Shown piece by piece: positions 25,512 to 32,970 of a stretch of DNA of 54,365 bases. Location: assembly GCF_014843825.1 (NCBI RefSeq), contig NZ_JHQR01000090.1, positions 1 through 54,365 of the forward strand. The letters are read 5' to 3'. The notes beneath the pieces were generated by a model. It searched no databases. It was not told the DNA's origin and saw nothing but the letters and a program-made list of their open reading frames with translations. Made by a program: the position numbers and the translations under genes. The stretch's first letter is position 1; every line of letters begins with the position of its first letter. Source of the DNA: Mesorhizobium silamurunense (GTDB lineage: Bacteria > Pseudomonadota > Alphaproteobacteria > Rhizobiales > Rhizobiaceae).

Positions 25512-26216
25512 ATGGATCCGTACGTTCTCAAAACATTGAATGAGCACCGCCGCGCCCGGCGCGCGGCGGTGCTGGTCACCGATCTCGGCGACGGCCGAGA
25601 CCGCATCGTGCGTGAGGGCGACCATGTTGCGGGCGTTCTCGGCGAAGCGATCGCCAGCGCGTTCCGCACCGGTAACTCTGGATCGGTGGAGGCGGAGGGG
25701 CGGACCTTCTTCCTCAACGCGCATCTGCCGCGCCCGCGCCTGGTGGTAATCGGCGCGGTCCACATCAGCCAGGCGCTGGCGCCTATGGCGAGGATCGCCG
25801 GTTATCCGGTCGAGATCATCGACCCGCGCACTGCCTTCGCCACGCCGGAACGCTTTCCGGATGTGGCGCTGCATGCCGAATGGCCGGAAGATGTGTTGGA
25901 GCGCGAGCCGCTCGACAGTTATACGGCACTTGCCGCCGTCACTCACGATCCGAAGATCGACGATTTCGCGCTGAAGGCAGCGCTCGATGCCAGGTGCTTC
26001 TATATCGGGGCGCTCGGCAGCAGGAAGACCCATGCCAAGCGGGTCGAGCGCCTGCTGGCACTGGGCGTGAGCGCCGACCAGATTGCCCGCATCCACGCGC
26101 CGATCGGGCTGGACATTGGCGCCGCCAGCCCGGCCGAGATCGCCGTCGCGGTGCTGGCACAGACCATCCATGCCTTTCGTTCTCGTGGCTTGGAAAGCAA
26201 GGGCGCTGTGGCGTGA
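25512..26216 (+). CDS. XdhC family protein, Rossmann domain
   Basis: A 234-residue protein carrying the XdhC C-terminal Rossmann-like domain: RPRLVVIGAVHISQALAPMA near residue 75, EIIDPRTAFATPERFP, then the conserved YIGALGSRKTHAKR and HAPIGLDIGAASPAEIAVAV. The first glycine-rich loop reads GAVH where many relatives have GAGH. The first 60 or so residues (MDPYVLKTLNEHRRAR...) are less conserved. It completes the XdhC function begun by the preceding gene and overlaps the next gene through GTGA at 26213-26216. Confidence 0.92.
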   Translation: MDPYVLKTLNEHRRARRAAVLVTDLGDGRDRIVREGDHVAGVLGEAIASAFRTGNSGSVEAEGRTFFLNAHLPRPRLVVIGAVHISQALAPMARIAGYPVEIIDPRTAFATPERFPDVALHAEWPEDVLEREPLDSYTALAAVTHDPKIDDFALKAALDARCFYIGALGSRKTHAKRVERLLALGVSADQIARIHAPIGLDIGAASPAEIAVAVLAQTIHAFRSRGLESKGAVA

Positions 26217-27835
26217 AGTTCGGTCCGGTTCCGATCGAGCAGGCTGAAGGGGCGGTGCTGGCGCATGCAACGGCGGCCGGCGAGCGGCGGTTCCGCAAGG
26301 CGCATCGGCTGAGCTGCGACGACGTCGCGGCGCTGAAGGCTGCTGGTATCAGCCAAGTCGTCGTGGCCGTCCTGGCTCCCGACGACCTCGGCGAGGATGC
26401 CGCGGCCGAAAAGATCGCGTTGAGCATGATCCATCGCAACGTCGAGACGAAGCCCGCCGCGACCGGACGCGTAAACCTGCACGCCGAAACCGCGGGCGTC
26501 TTCACCGTCGACGCAAAAATGGTCAACGCCATCAACGCCGTCGATCCGGCCATCACCATCGCCACGCTGGCGCAGCACGCGCCGGTCGAGAAGGGCCAGA
26601 TGGTGGCGACGGTCAAGATCATCCCGTTTGCCGTCGCAGCAAGCCTGGTCGATGCAGTGACCAAAATCTGCGCCGGCGGTGAGATCTTTGCCGTCAATGC
26701 CTATCGTCCGGTAAATGTCGGCGTCATCCAGACGACGCTGCCCGGCGTGAAGCAGAGCGTGCTTGACAAGACGTTGCGCGTCACTGAGGCGCGGCTGGCG
26801 CGCTCCGGCGGCCGGCTGACCGCGGAGCGGCGCACGCCGCATGACGTCGCACCGGTCGCGGAGGCCGCGGCCGCGCTGGCGCGCGGTAACGATATGGTGG
26901 TGATCTTCGGCGCCTCGGCGTTGGCCGACTTCGGCGATGTCATCCCCGCGGCGATCGAGAAGGCGGGCGGCAAAGTCATCCGCGCCGGCATGCCGGTCGA
27001 TCCCGGCAATCTCCTGGTGCTTGGAACGCTCCACGGCAAGCGCGTGATCGGCGCGCCCGGCTGTGCCCGCAGCCCGAAGGAGAATGGTTTCGACTGGGTG
27101 CTGGACCGGCTGATCGCCGGGCTCGACGTGACGGCAGGCGACATTGCCCGCATGGGCGTCGGGGGCCTCCTGATGGAAATCCCGTCCAGGCCGCAGCCAC
27201 GCGAGCCGCTGCCGGAACCGCAGTCGGCAAGATCGGAACCTCGGGTCGACGTCGTGCTTCTCGCCGCCGGCCGCTCCAGCCGGATGGGTGGACCGAACAA
27301 GCTCCTGGCGTTGTTCGACGGTGAACCACTGGTGCGCCGAACCGCCGAGCGGGCGCTCGGGTCGAAAGCCGCCAGCACCATCGTCGTCACCGGACATCAG
27401 CGCGAGCGCGTCCACTCCGCGCTCTCCGGCCTCGATGTGAGGCTTGCCGACAATCCGGACTTCGCCGACGGGTTGGCCTCGTCTCTGAAGGCGGGTATCG
27501 CGCGGGTCGCGCCCGACGCGGCCGGCGCCATGATTGTGCTCGGTGACATGCCGGGCGTTTCCTCGAAGGATCTCGACAGCCTGATCGATGCGTTCCGAAG
27601 GTCGGGCGGCCGCGCCGTGGTGCGTGCCGCGCATCTCGGAAAACGCGGCAACCCGGTGCTGCTGCCGCGTTCCTTGTTTGCCGCTGTCGCGCATCTCGAG
27701 GGCGATACCGGTGCGCGGCATCTGGTCGAGGCCGAGGGGCTCGACGTCATCGATGTCGAGATCGGACAGGGCGCCTCGATCGACGTCGACACGCGCGAGG
27801 CGCTGGAAGGGGCGGGCGGCGTGCTGCAGGATTGA
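26213..27835 (+). CDS. molybdopterin-binding / nucleotidyltransferase fusion
   Basis: A 540-residue two-domain protein. The N-terminal part (about 1-330) is a MoeA/MoaB-like molybdopterin-binding region (IPFAVAASLVDAV, then VVIFGASALADFGDVIPAAIEKAGG and PVDPGNLLVLGTLHGKRVIGAPGCARSPKENG). The C-terminal part (about 345-540) is a MobA/MocA-like NTP transferase with VVLLAAGRSSRMGGPNKLLA and VLGDMPGVS. It probably binds molybdenum cofactor and adds CMP to make MCD, the form used by CO dehydrogenase-type hydroxylases. It starts with GTG at 26213, overlapping the XdhC stop. The longer frame from 25880 is a shadow of the XdhC gene. Confidence 0.9.
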   Translation: MKFGPVPIEQAEGAVLAHATAAGERRFRKAHRLSCDDVAALKAAGISQVVVAVLAPDDLGEDAAAEKIALSMIHRNVETKPAATGRVNLHAETAGVFTVDAKMVNAINAVDPAITIATLAQHAPVEKGQMVATVKIIPFAVAASLVDAVTKICAGGEIFAVNAYRPVNVGVIQTTLPGVKQSVLDKTLRVTEARLARSGGRLTAERRTPHDVAPVAEAAAALARGNDMVVIFGASALADFGDVIPAAIEKAGGKVIRAGMPVDPGNLLVLGTLHGKRVIGAPGCARSPKENGFDWVLDRLIAGLDVTAGDIARMGVGGLLMEIPSRPQPREPLPEPQSARSEPRVDVVLLAAGRSSRMGGPNKLLALFDGEPLVRRTAERALGSKAASTIVVTGHQRERVHSALSGLDVRLADNPDFADGLASSLKAGIARVAPDAAGAMIVLGDMPGVSSKDLDSLIDAFRRSGGRAVVRAAHLGKRGNPVLLPRSLFAAVAHLEGDTGARHLVEAEGLDVIDVEIGQGASIDVDTREALEGAGGVLQD

Positions 27836-27867
27836 CAAACCGAAGTCGAATTTCGCATGGCTTCGGA

Positions 27868-28758
27868 ATGTCTTTGCGCTTCCGATTTTTCCTCGCCCTG
27901 CTCACAGCAACAGCGATCTCGCTATCAGCCGCCAAGGGGCAGACGCTATCGCTGAAACCCTTCAAGGATGATCTCTTCGCCTATCCCGCGGCACTGTCGA
28001 CCGGCGACAATGGCGCCTACACGGTCCTCGACTATCGCGAGATGCGCGATATCAACCAGCGCGACGAGGTGCCGGAAAAGCGCGTGCATGCGCAGTATAC
28101 CGATCCCGGCGTGCGCAGGGTGCAGCAGGATCTGATGCTGAAGACCGATGCCGGCGATGTCAGGCATGTCGCTGTCGGCAAGACGGAAGGTGCCGCCATC
28201 ATCGTGATCTACCTGCACGGGCAGGGCGGCAGCCGCAAGCAGGGCGTCGACGACTTCACCTTCGGCGGCAATTTCAACCGCCTCAAGAATCTGATGGCCG
28301 AAAATGACGGCCTCTATCTTTCGCCGGACTTTCCCGACTTCGGCGACAAAGGCGCCGCGCAAGTGGCGGCGCTGATCGTCCATTATGCCGAGAAATCGCC
28401 CGGCGCCAAAATCTTCGTTGCCTGCGGCTCGATGGGCGGCATCCTCTGCTGGAAACTGGCCGACCGCAAGGACACGGGCGGCCGCATCGATGGACTGCTG
28501 CTGCTCGGCTCGCTCTGGGACGAAAGCTTTTTGACCAGCCCGGCCTTCAAGCGCCGCGTGCCGGTGTTTTTCGGCCAGGGCAGCCATGACGTGGTGTTTG
28601 CCGTGGCGAAGCAGGAGGCATTCTTCCGCTCGATCCTCGCCAAATCGAAAGCCTATCCGACCCGCTTCGCGCGTTTCGAGACCGGCACGCACGGCACGCC
28701 GATCCGCATGGTCGACTGGCGCGGGACGCTCAACTGGATGCTCAGCAAAGCGCCGTGA
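27868..28758 (+). CDS. secreted alpha/beta hydrolase
   Basis: A 296-residue protein with a signal peptide (LRFRFFLALLTATAISLSAAKG). It has an alpha/beta-hydrolase core: strand VIYLHGQGGSRKQ with the HG oxyanion motif, nucleophile elbow ACGSMGGI near residue 187, Asp in GQGSHDVVF and a likely His in ETGTHGTPIRM. No specific family is recognised. The start is the ATG at 27868; a TTG at 27832 overlapping the previous gene is less likely. Its stop TGA (28756-28758) abuts the stop of the convergent downstream gene. Confidence 0.8.
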   Translation: MSLRFRFFLALLTATAISLSAAKGQTLSLKPFKDDLFAYPAALSTGDNGAYTVLDYREMRDINQRDEVPEKRVHAQYTDPGVRRVQQDLMLKTDAGDVRHVAVGKTEGAAIIVIYLHGQGGSRKQGVDDFTFGGNFNRLKNLMAENDGLYLSPDFPDFGDKGAAQVAALIVHYAEKSPGAKIFVACGSMGGILCWKLADRKDTGGRIDGLLLLGSLWDESFLTSPAFKRRVPVFFGQGSHDVVFAVAKQEAFFRSILAKSKAYPTRFARFETGTHGTPIRMVDWRGTLNWMLSKAP

Positions 28759-29808
28759 TCAAGGCGGCGTGTTGTAGTCCAGGACGGTTTCGGGGTTGAT
28801 CTCGCCGTCATAGGATGCGTCGACGTCGTATTGCACCAGCGAGAAGTTGCCGTTGCGGAACAGATAGGTGCCGGTCGACGAGGCGTCGCCGACGCCACGC
28901 CATTTGTTCATCGAGGTGATCGTCTTGGTCTTGTCGTCATAGTCGGAATTGACCAACTGGTCGTCGGTCTGGAAGCCGATGATGTGAATGCCCTCGACCT
29001 TGCCTTCGCTGTTGTTGTTCTCGTAGCCGATGTCGAGCTCCGGCGAGGCGAACTGCAATTGGCGGACACCTGAAACATCGTCATAGATGTAATAGACCGC
29101 GCTTTCATTGTAGGCGGCCATCGAGCAGAAGAATCGGAAAAGCCGCGTCTCGCGCTCCGGCTCGTCGGCTGCGGCCTCCTTGTCCTTGTAGTGAATAGAG
29201 TAGGCGTCCGGCTCGCCGACCGGTTTGCCTTCCGGATTCTCCTTGTCGCACTGTTCGCCATAGGTGGCGAGGAAGGCCTTCCTGGCCTGTTCCAGCGCTT
29301 CGTCCTTCTTCGGCGGCGGTGGGCCGTCGCCGCAGCTGGCCGGCAGGGCGTCCTCGAAATCCGAGGTGGACGGTTTCAGCGCGCCCTTGTCGATGAAGAT
29401 CGGCTGGAACGGCGGTTCCTGGATCTGCGCGTTGACCTGCCGCAGCGTGTAACAGCCGGCAAAGACCTTGGCCTCGCCCTTCTTGTCGGTCGCCTGGATG
29501 GCGACCGGAACGCTGTAATAGATGCTGCCGGCAGCACCCTCGTCGGATACGCCGCCGGTTTTCACATCCACTGTGTCGGTGCCGTCATAGCCTTTGACGA
29601 ATGTGGCAAAATCCTTTGCCGGCTTTGTATCTCCGTAGTAACCCCAGGCGCGTGCGAATTCATGCCGGTTGATGGCGCTGTAGAGCGAGCGGACGACCGC
29701 CTCGGCGCTGGATCGGTCGTCGATATAGGGCGCTTCGGCCGCAAGCGCCGGTTGGCCGATACCGGCAAGGGAGAACAAGGCAGTCGCTGCGAGAAGGGCG
29801 CGTCTCAT
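28759..29808 (-). CDS. secreted DUF1176-like protein
   Basis: A 349-residue exported protein with a signal peptide (RRALLAATALFSLAGIGQPALA) and a C-terminal half resembling DUF1176: RFFCSMAAYNESAVYYIYDD, MNKWRGVGDASSTGTYLFRNGNFSL and a final YDGEINPETVLDY. It contains four cysteines after the signal peptide that could pair in the periplasm. The N-terminal half (SAEAVVRSLYSAINRHEFARAWGYYG) resembles an NTF2-like helix pair. Function is unknown. It is convergent with the hydrolase gene with no gap. Confidence 0.75.
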   Translation of the reverse strand: MRRALLAATALFSLAGIGQPALAAEAPYIDDRSSAEAVVRSLYSAINRHEFARAWGYYGDTKPAKDFATFVKGYDGTDTVDVKTGGVSDEGAAGSIYYSVPVAIQATDKKGEAKVFAGCYTLRQVNAQIQEPPFQPIFIDKGALKPSTSDFEDALPASCGDGPPPPKKDEALEQARKAFLATYGEQCDKENPEGKPVGEPDAYSIHYKDKEAAADEPERETRLFRFFCSMAAYNESAVYYIYDDVSGVRQLQFASPELDIGYENNNSEGKVEGIHIIGFQTDDQLVNSDYDDKTKTITSMNKWRGVGDASSTGTYLFRNGNFSLVQYDVDASYDGEINPETVLDYNTPP

Positions 29809-29952
29809 CGGGAATCTCCGCTCGATAACGAAAATACTACCACGGCGATTGCGGCGTCGCGGTGACGCGGGGGCAGGACTGCTTGAAGAATCGAAGGCAG
29901 AGGCGCTAGCTCACGGCTCGCGGCGCTTAGGCCGCCTGGGGAGATTACTCAC

Positions 29953-30456
29953 GTGACCATATCCATGTACGACATTTCCGTGGCCGTCTTTTCAGCCCGG
30001 CTGAAGGCGCTGGCCAGCGTGCTGTCGCTGGCCGAACAGAACGCGGCCGACCGCAAGATCGACCCGCAGGTGTTCCTGACCGCCAGGCTCGCGCCCGACA
30101 TGTTCGCCTTAACCCGGCAGGTGCAGATCGCCACCGACCATGCCAAGGGCGCGCCGTCGCGGCTCGCCGGCCGCGAGGTGCCCAAATATGAGGACAATGA
30201 GTCAAGCTTCGAAGAGCTTCACGCCCGAATCGCCAAGACGCTCGATCATCTGGCGACGTTCTCGGCCGCCGATCTGAACGGGTCGGAGGCGCGGACGATT
30301 GAACTCAGGCTTGCCGGGCGCGAAGTGTCGATGGGCGGGCTGCAATATCTGCTCAACGCCGCCATGCCGAACTTCTACTTCCACATCACCACGGCCTACG
30401 ACATCCTGCGGCACAATGGCGTTCCGTTGGGTAAGTCGATTTTCCTGGGACGCTGA
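29953..30456 (+). CDS. DUF1993 domain protein
   Basis: A 167-residue all-helical protein of the DUF1993 family. It starts SMYDISVAVFSARLKALASVL and contains LAPDMFALTRQVQIATDHAKGA, GREVSMGGLQYLLNAAMPNFYFHITTAYDILRHNG. The fold is related to DinB-like four-helix bundles, with conserved His residues in the last helix (FYFHITTAYDILRHNG) that may bind metal. Function is unknown. A GTG at 29953 or the ATG at 29965 could start it. It is followed by a hairpin terminator. Confidence 0.88.
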   Translation: MTISMYDISVAVFSARLKALASVLSLAEQNAADRKIDPQVFLTARLAPDMFALTRQVQIATDHAKGAPSRLAGREVPKYEDNESSFEELHARIAKTLDHLATFSAADLNGSEARTIELRLAGREVSMGGLQYLLNAAMPNFYFHITTAYDILRHNGVPLGKSIFLGR

Positions 30457-30461
30457 AGACC

Positions 30462-30498
30462 AAGAGGTTTCCCCGCGCCGCGGAGAAACCTCTTTTCA
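30462..30498 (+). terminator. intrinsic terminator after the DUF1993 gene
   Basis: AAGAGGTTTC (30462-30471) and GAAACCTCTT (30485-30494) form a perfect 10-bp stem around a GC-rich loop and are followed by TTC. The stem lies between convergent genes and may end transcripts from both sides. Confidence 0.85.
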
Positions 30499-30506
30499 TC
30501 GTTGAA

Positions 30507-30671
30507 TCAGCGTATCGACATTTCCCGGGCGATGCGCGGAAAATCCGCCGGCTTGATGCCGATATCGGCGCGGTCGGCGTTGCTCATCGCATTCAAAAGC
30601 GCGAGCGCCGAGCGATAACGCTGCTGTTCCTGCGGGCGTGGCCGCGCAAACATTTCAGTGAAGAACCCCAT
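30507..30671 (-). CDS. small DUF1127-like protein
   Basis: A 54-residue protein (MGFFTEMFARPRPQEQQ...) whose C-terminus ADIGIKPADFPRIAREMSIR follows the DUF1127 pattern of a DIGI turn followed by a basic helix. Such short DUF1127 proteins are frequent and often stress-regulated in rhizobia. The start at 30671 is chosen because the 91 extra codons of the longer frame look non-coding and cross a predicted small-RNA locus. Function unknown. The upstream stretch 30672-31005 contains the sRNA candidate and an A/T-rich block with several runs of T. Confidence 0.72.
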   Translation of the reverse strand: MGFFTEMFARPRPQEQQRYRSALALLNAMSNADRADIGIKPADFPRIAREMSIR

Positions 30672-30837
30672 ATCCCAGGCCCCTAATTTGTCCTCCACAC
30701 GCCCAGAATATAAGTGATTTGTTACAATTGTGCAGTGCAGCAATCGCATAGCTGCCATGTGTCTCGCGAATTTTTTTCCGCCATAATCGATTTTTTCTGA
30801 AACTTTTGCGGAAGCGCGACCGTACGCCCCATGCTGG

Positions 30838-30909
30838 CATATGGCCGGCTTTTTCCTCGCCACTCCTGGCGACCTTGCCGGGTTGCACGAAAATGCAGCC
30901 CGGCTTTTT
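30838..30909 (+). ncRNA. candidate trans-acting small RNA
   Basis: In a 334-nt gap between divergent genes a compact locus ends in a strong intrinsic terminator: GCCGGGTTGC (30877-30886) pairs with GCAGCCCGGC (30895-30904, one G-U) and is followed by TTTTTG. Just upstream a hairpin CGCCA/TGGCG (30858-30862 and 30867-30871) presents a CTCC loop. An exposed CUCC-type loop plus a terminator hairpin is the design of several alphaproteobacterial regulatory RNAs that pair with ribosome-binding sites. No credible reading frame accounts for the terminator. The 5' end is a guess; no firm promoter is identified. Confidence 0.5.
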
Positions 30910-31005
30910 GTTTCCGGCCGACGTTTGGAGCTGAATGCCCGCAATTGTTAACGTCGCCGGCATTCATTTTTAACGAGAGCGATCTATGGTCGACGGCGAC
31001 AATGA

Positions 31006-31524
31006 ATGCTGTCGCGACAGAGGGAGGCTGAGATCGGCACCGGGAACAAGCTCGATTTCGCTTCGTTGCTCGACGACCTGATCATCGCCTCGGAGAAGGG
31101 CGAGGACGGGGGCGCTCGGCCCTCTATTCCGTTCGACTATCTTTCGGTGGCAGACGAGCTTCACTCCGGCCGCATCAAGGTTGCCGGCGAGAGCGTTGCC
31201 GCCGAATACCGTGAGGCGGGCGCCGACCTTGCCGCTGAGTTCGCCGCGCTTCTCGACCAGGCCAAGCTCGCGCTCGCCGGCGAGGAGCATCGGCCGGAGG
31301 AAAAGCTGCCGCCGATCGATCCCGAATCGATTGCCGGCGAGCTCGGCCTCGACCACCCCGGCAAGAATGCCGATTTCGGCCGCATGCGGCGCAACTTCGC
31401 CTTCGCCAACCATCCGGACCGTGTCGCGCCGCATCTGCGCCAACGCGCGATGATCCGAATGCAAGTGGCCAACATGCTGATCGACGAGGCCAAGCGGCGG
31501 GCCCTGGCCGGCGCCCGACGCTAA
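31006..31524 (+). CDS. hypothetical protein with degenerate J-domain-like C-terminus
   Basis: A 172-residue protein whose C-terminal region RRNFAFANHPDRVAPHL, followed by a helix ending in EAKRRA, resembles the second half of a DnaJ J-domain, including an HPD tripeptide. The N-terminal two thirds are acidic and low in complexity (LLDQAKLALAGEEHRPEEKLPP). It could be a DnaK co-chaperone fragment or a regulatory protein. The first J-domain helices are not obvious, so this is a weak assignment. The start codon is uncertain. Its TAA stop (31522-31524) coincides with the left end of repeat copy 2. Confidence 0.65.
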   Translation: MLSRQREAEIGTGNKLDFASLLDDLIIASEKGEDGGARPSIPFDYLSVADELHSGRIKVAGESVAAEYREAGADLAAEFAALLDQAKLALAGEEHRPEEKLPPIDPESIAGELGLDHPGKNADFGRMRRNFAFANHPDRVAPHLRQRAMIRMQVANMLIDEAKRRALAGARR

Positions 31525-31744
31525 GGTCTGCTGATATTTCAGCTGAGGCCGGCCTGCAGATGGCGGCTTCCTGCGCTTCCGGCCTTCGCCGGCCGAAGCA
31601 TCCATGACATGGACATGGGAGTGGCGTGGCAGTTAAGGCTACAGCCGGCGTAGGCCGGTGCTCACGTACTTAAAGTACGCTCCGCTCCGGTTCTCGGAAC
31701 CCATCATTTTCGGCTCGGCCTGAGCTGTATCTCAACAGACCTTG
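31522..31744. repeat. palindromic intergenic repeat, copy 2
   Basis: This 223-bp copy of the element at 4395-4541 has about 75 nt more in its interior (roughly 31580-31658). Outer arms 31522-31544 and 31723-31744 pair with a few mismatches and one bulge; inner stem CGTAC/GTACG (31665-31669 with 31675-31679) encloses TTAAA. Relative to copy 1 several paired positions differ on both sides so that pairing is kept. It begins at the stop codon of the preceding gene. The remaining stretch to the aldo/keto reductase (31745-31864) shows nothing definite. Confidence 0.85.
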
Positions 31745-31864
31745 ATGGCCGAGAAATTCGCGAGAAGTCGGCGGCGACAGGGCTTGGAGAACCTCCGGCC
31801 TATGCTTTATGCTTGAATTTCCTCCCCGCGCAGCCCGCGCAAAACCTCCCGCCGGAGACATTCC

Positions 31865-32932
31865 ATGCAAAAACGCCGCCTTGGTCGGACCGATCTCCTT
31901 GTTTCGCAAATCTGCCTGGGCTCGATGACCTGGGGTCAGCAGAACACCGAGGCCGAGGGCCATGCCCAGATGGACCTGGCGTTCTCGCGCGGCGTCAATT
32001 TCATCGACACCGCCGAGCTTTACCCGATTCCGCCCAAGGCCGAGACGCAAGGGTGGACAGAGAGGATCATCGGCAGTTGGATGAAGGCGAAGGGCAACCG
32101 CGACAAGGTCATCATCGCCTCGAAAGTGGTCGGTCGTACGGCCAACACCTGGTTTCGCGGCGACCGGCCGTCGAAGCTCGTGCGCGCCGACATCTTCGAT
32201 GCGATCGAGAAGTCGCTGGCGAAGCTCGGCACGGACTACATCGATCTCTACCAGATCCATTGGCCGGATCGGGACATTCCGTGGGGCTCGAACCCGACAC
32301 GCGTCGGTGCGGTGGCACGGCGGGTTGACGCTGCCGGCGCGCCGGCGGGCGAGACGCCGATTGCCGAGACGCTGGCCGTCTTCGAGGAACTGGTGAAGGC
32401 GGGAAAAATCCGCCATTTCGGCCTGTCGAACGAGAGCTCGTGGGGCGTCATGCGTTTCCTCGCCGAATCCGACAAGGGCATCGGCCCGCGCGTCGCCTCG
32501 CTGCAGAACGCCTACAACCTCGTCAACCGCACCTTCGAGGTGAATCTCGCCGAGGTTTGCCAGCGCGAACAGGTATCGCTGCTTGCCTATTCGCCGCTGG
32601 CTCAGGGCTACCTCACCGGCAAATACGATCACGGCGCACGGCCGCAAGGCTCGCGCTCGCAGCTCTTCAATCGCGGCCAGCGCTACGAGACGCCGAATGC
32701 CGCGGAAGTGCTGCTCGAATACAATGAGCTGGCGCGCTCCTTCGGCATGGAGCCGGCGCTTTTTGCCAACGCTTATGTGTCGAGCCGGCCGTTCGTGACC
32801 GCAAACATCGTCGGCGCCACCAGCGTCGCGCAGCTCGATATGGCGCTGTCGTCAGTCGATGTCACCTGGGCGGAAGAGATGCAGAAGGCCGTCGACGCCA
32901 TCCACCAGCGCGCCGGCAACCCGTGTCCGTGA
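31865..32932 (+). CDS. aldo/keto reductase, Tas-like
   Basis: A 355-residue NADPH-dependent oxidoreductase with a TIM-barrel fold. It opens KRRLGRTDLLVSQICLGSMTWG as in the Tas/YajO group. The catalytic tetrad is visible: Asp and Tyr in NFIDTAELYP, Lys in VIIASKVVG and His in LYQIHWPDRD. The cofactor-binding end GATSVAQLDMALSSV is present. The length and the long loop after the WPDRD motif match Tas-like members. The physiological substrate is unknown. It is transcribed toward the class V aminotransferase-fold gene 38 nt downstream and may share its transcript. Confidence 0.93.
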   Translation: MQKRRLGRTDLLVSQICLGSMTWGQQNTEAEGHAQMDLAFSRGVNFIDTAELYPIPPKAETQGWTERIIGSWMKAKGNRDKVIIASKVVGRTANTWFRGDRPSKLVRADIFDAIEKSLAKLGTDYIDLYQIHWPDRDIPWGSNPTRVGAVARRVDAAGAPAGETPIAETLAVFEELVKAGKIRHFGLSNESSWGVMRFLAESDKGIGPRVASLQNAYNLVNRTFEVNLAEVCQREQVSLLAYSPLAQGYLTGKYDHGARPQGSRSQLFNRGQRYETPNAAEVLLEYNELARSFGMEPALFANAYVSSRPFVTANIVGATSVAQLDMALSSVDVTWAEEMQKAVDAIHQRAGNPCP

Positions 32933-32970
32933 CCGGCAAATCATAGACCAACGACAAAGGGATGGAGACG

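Noticed and set aside
26000..27838. 612-codon open frame on the minus strand
   Set aside because: It is antisense to the molybdopterin-binding fusion gene and has no domain; coding of the sense frame is certain.
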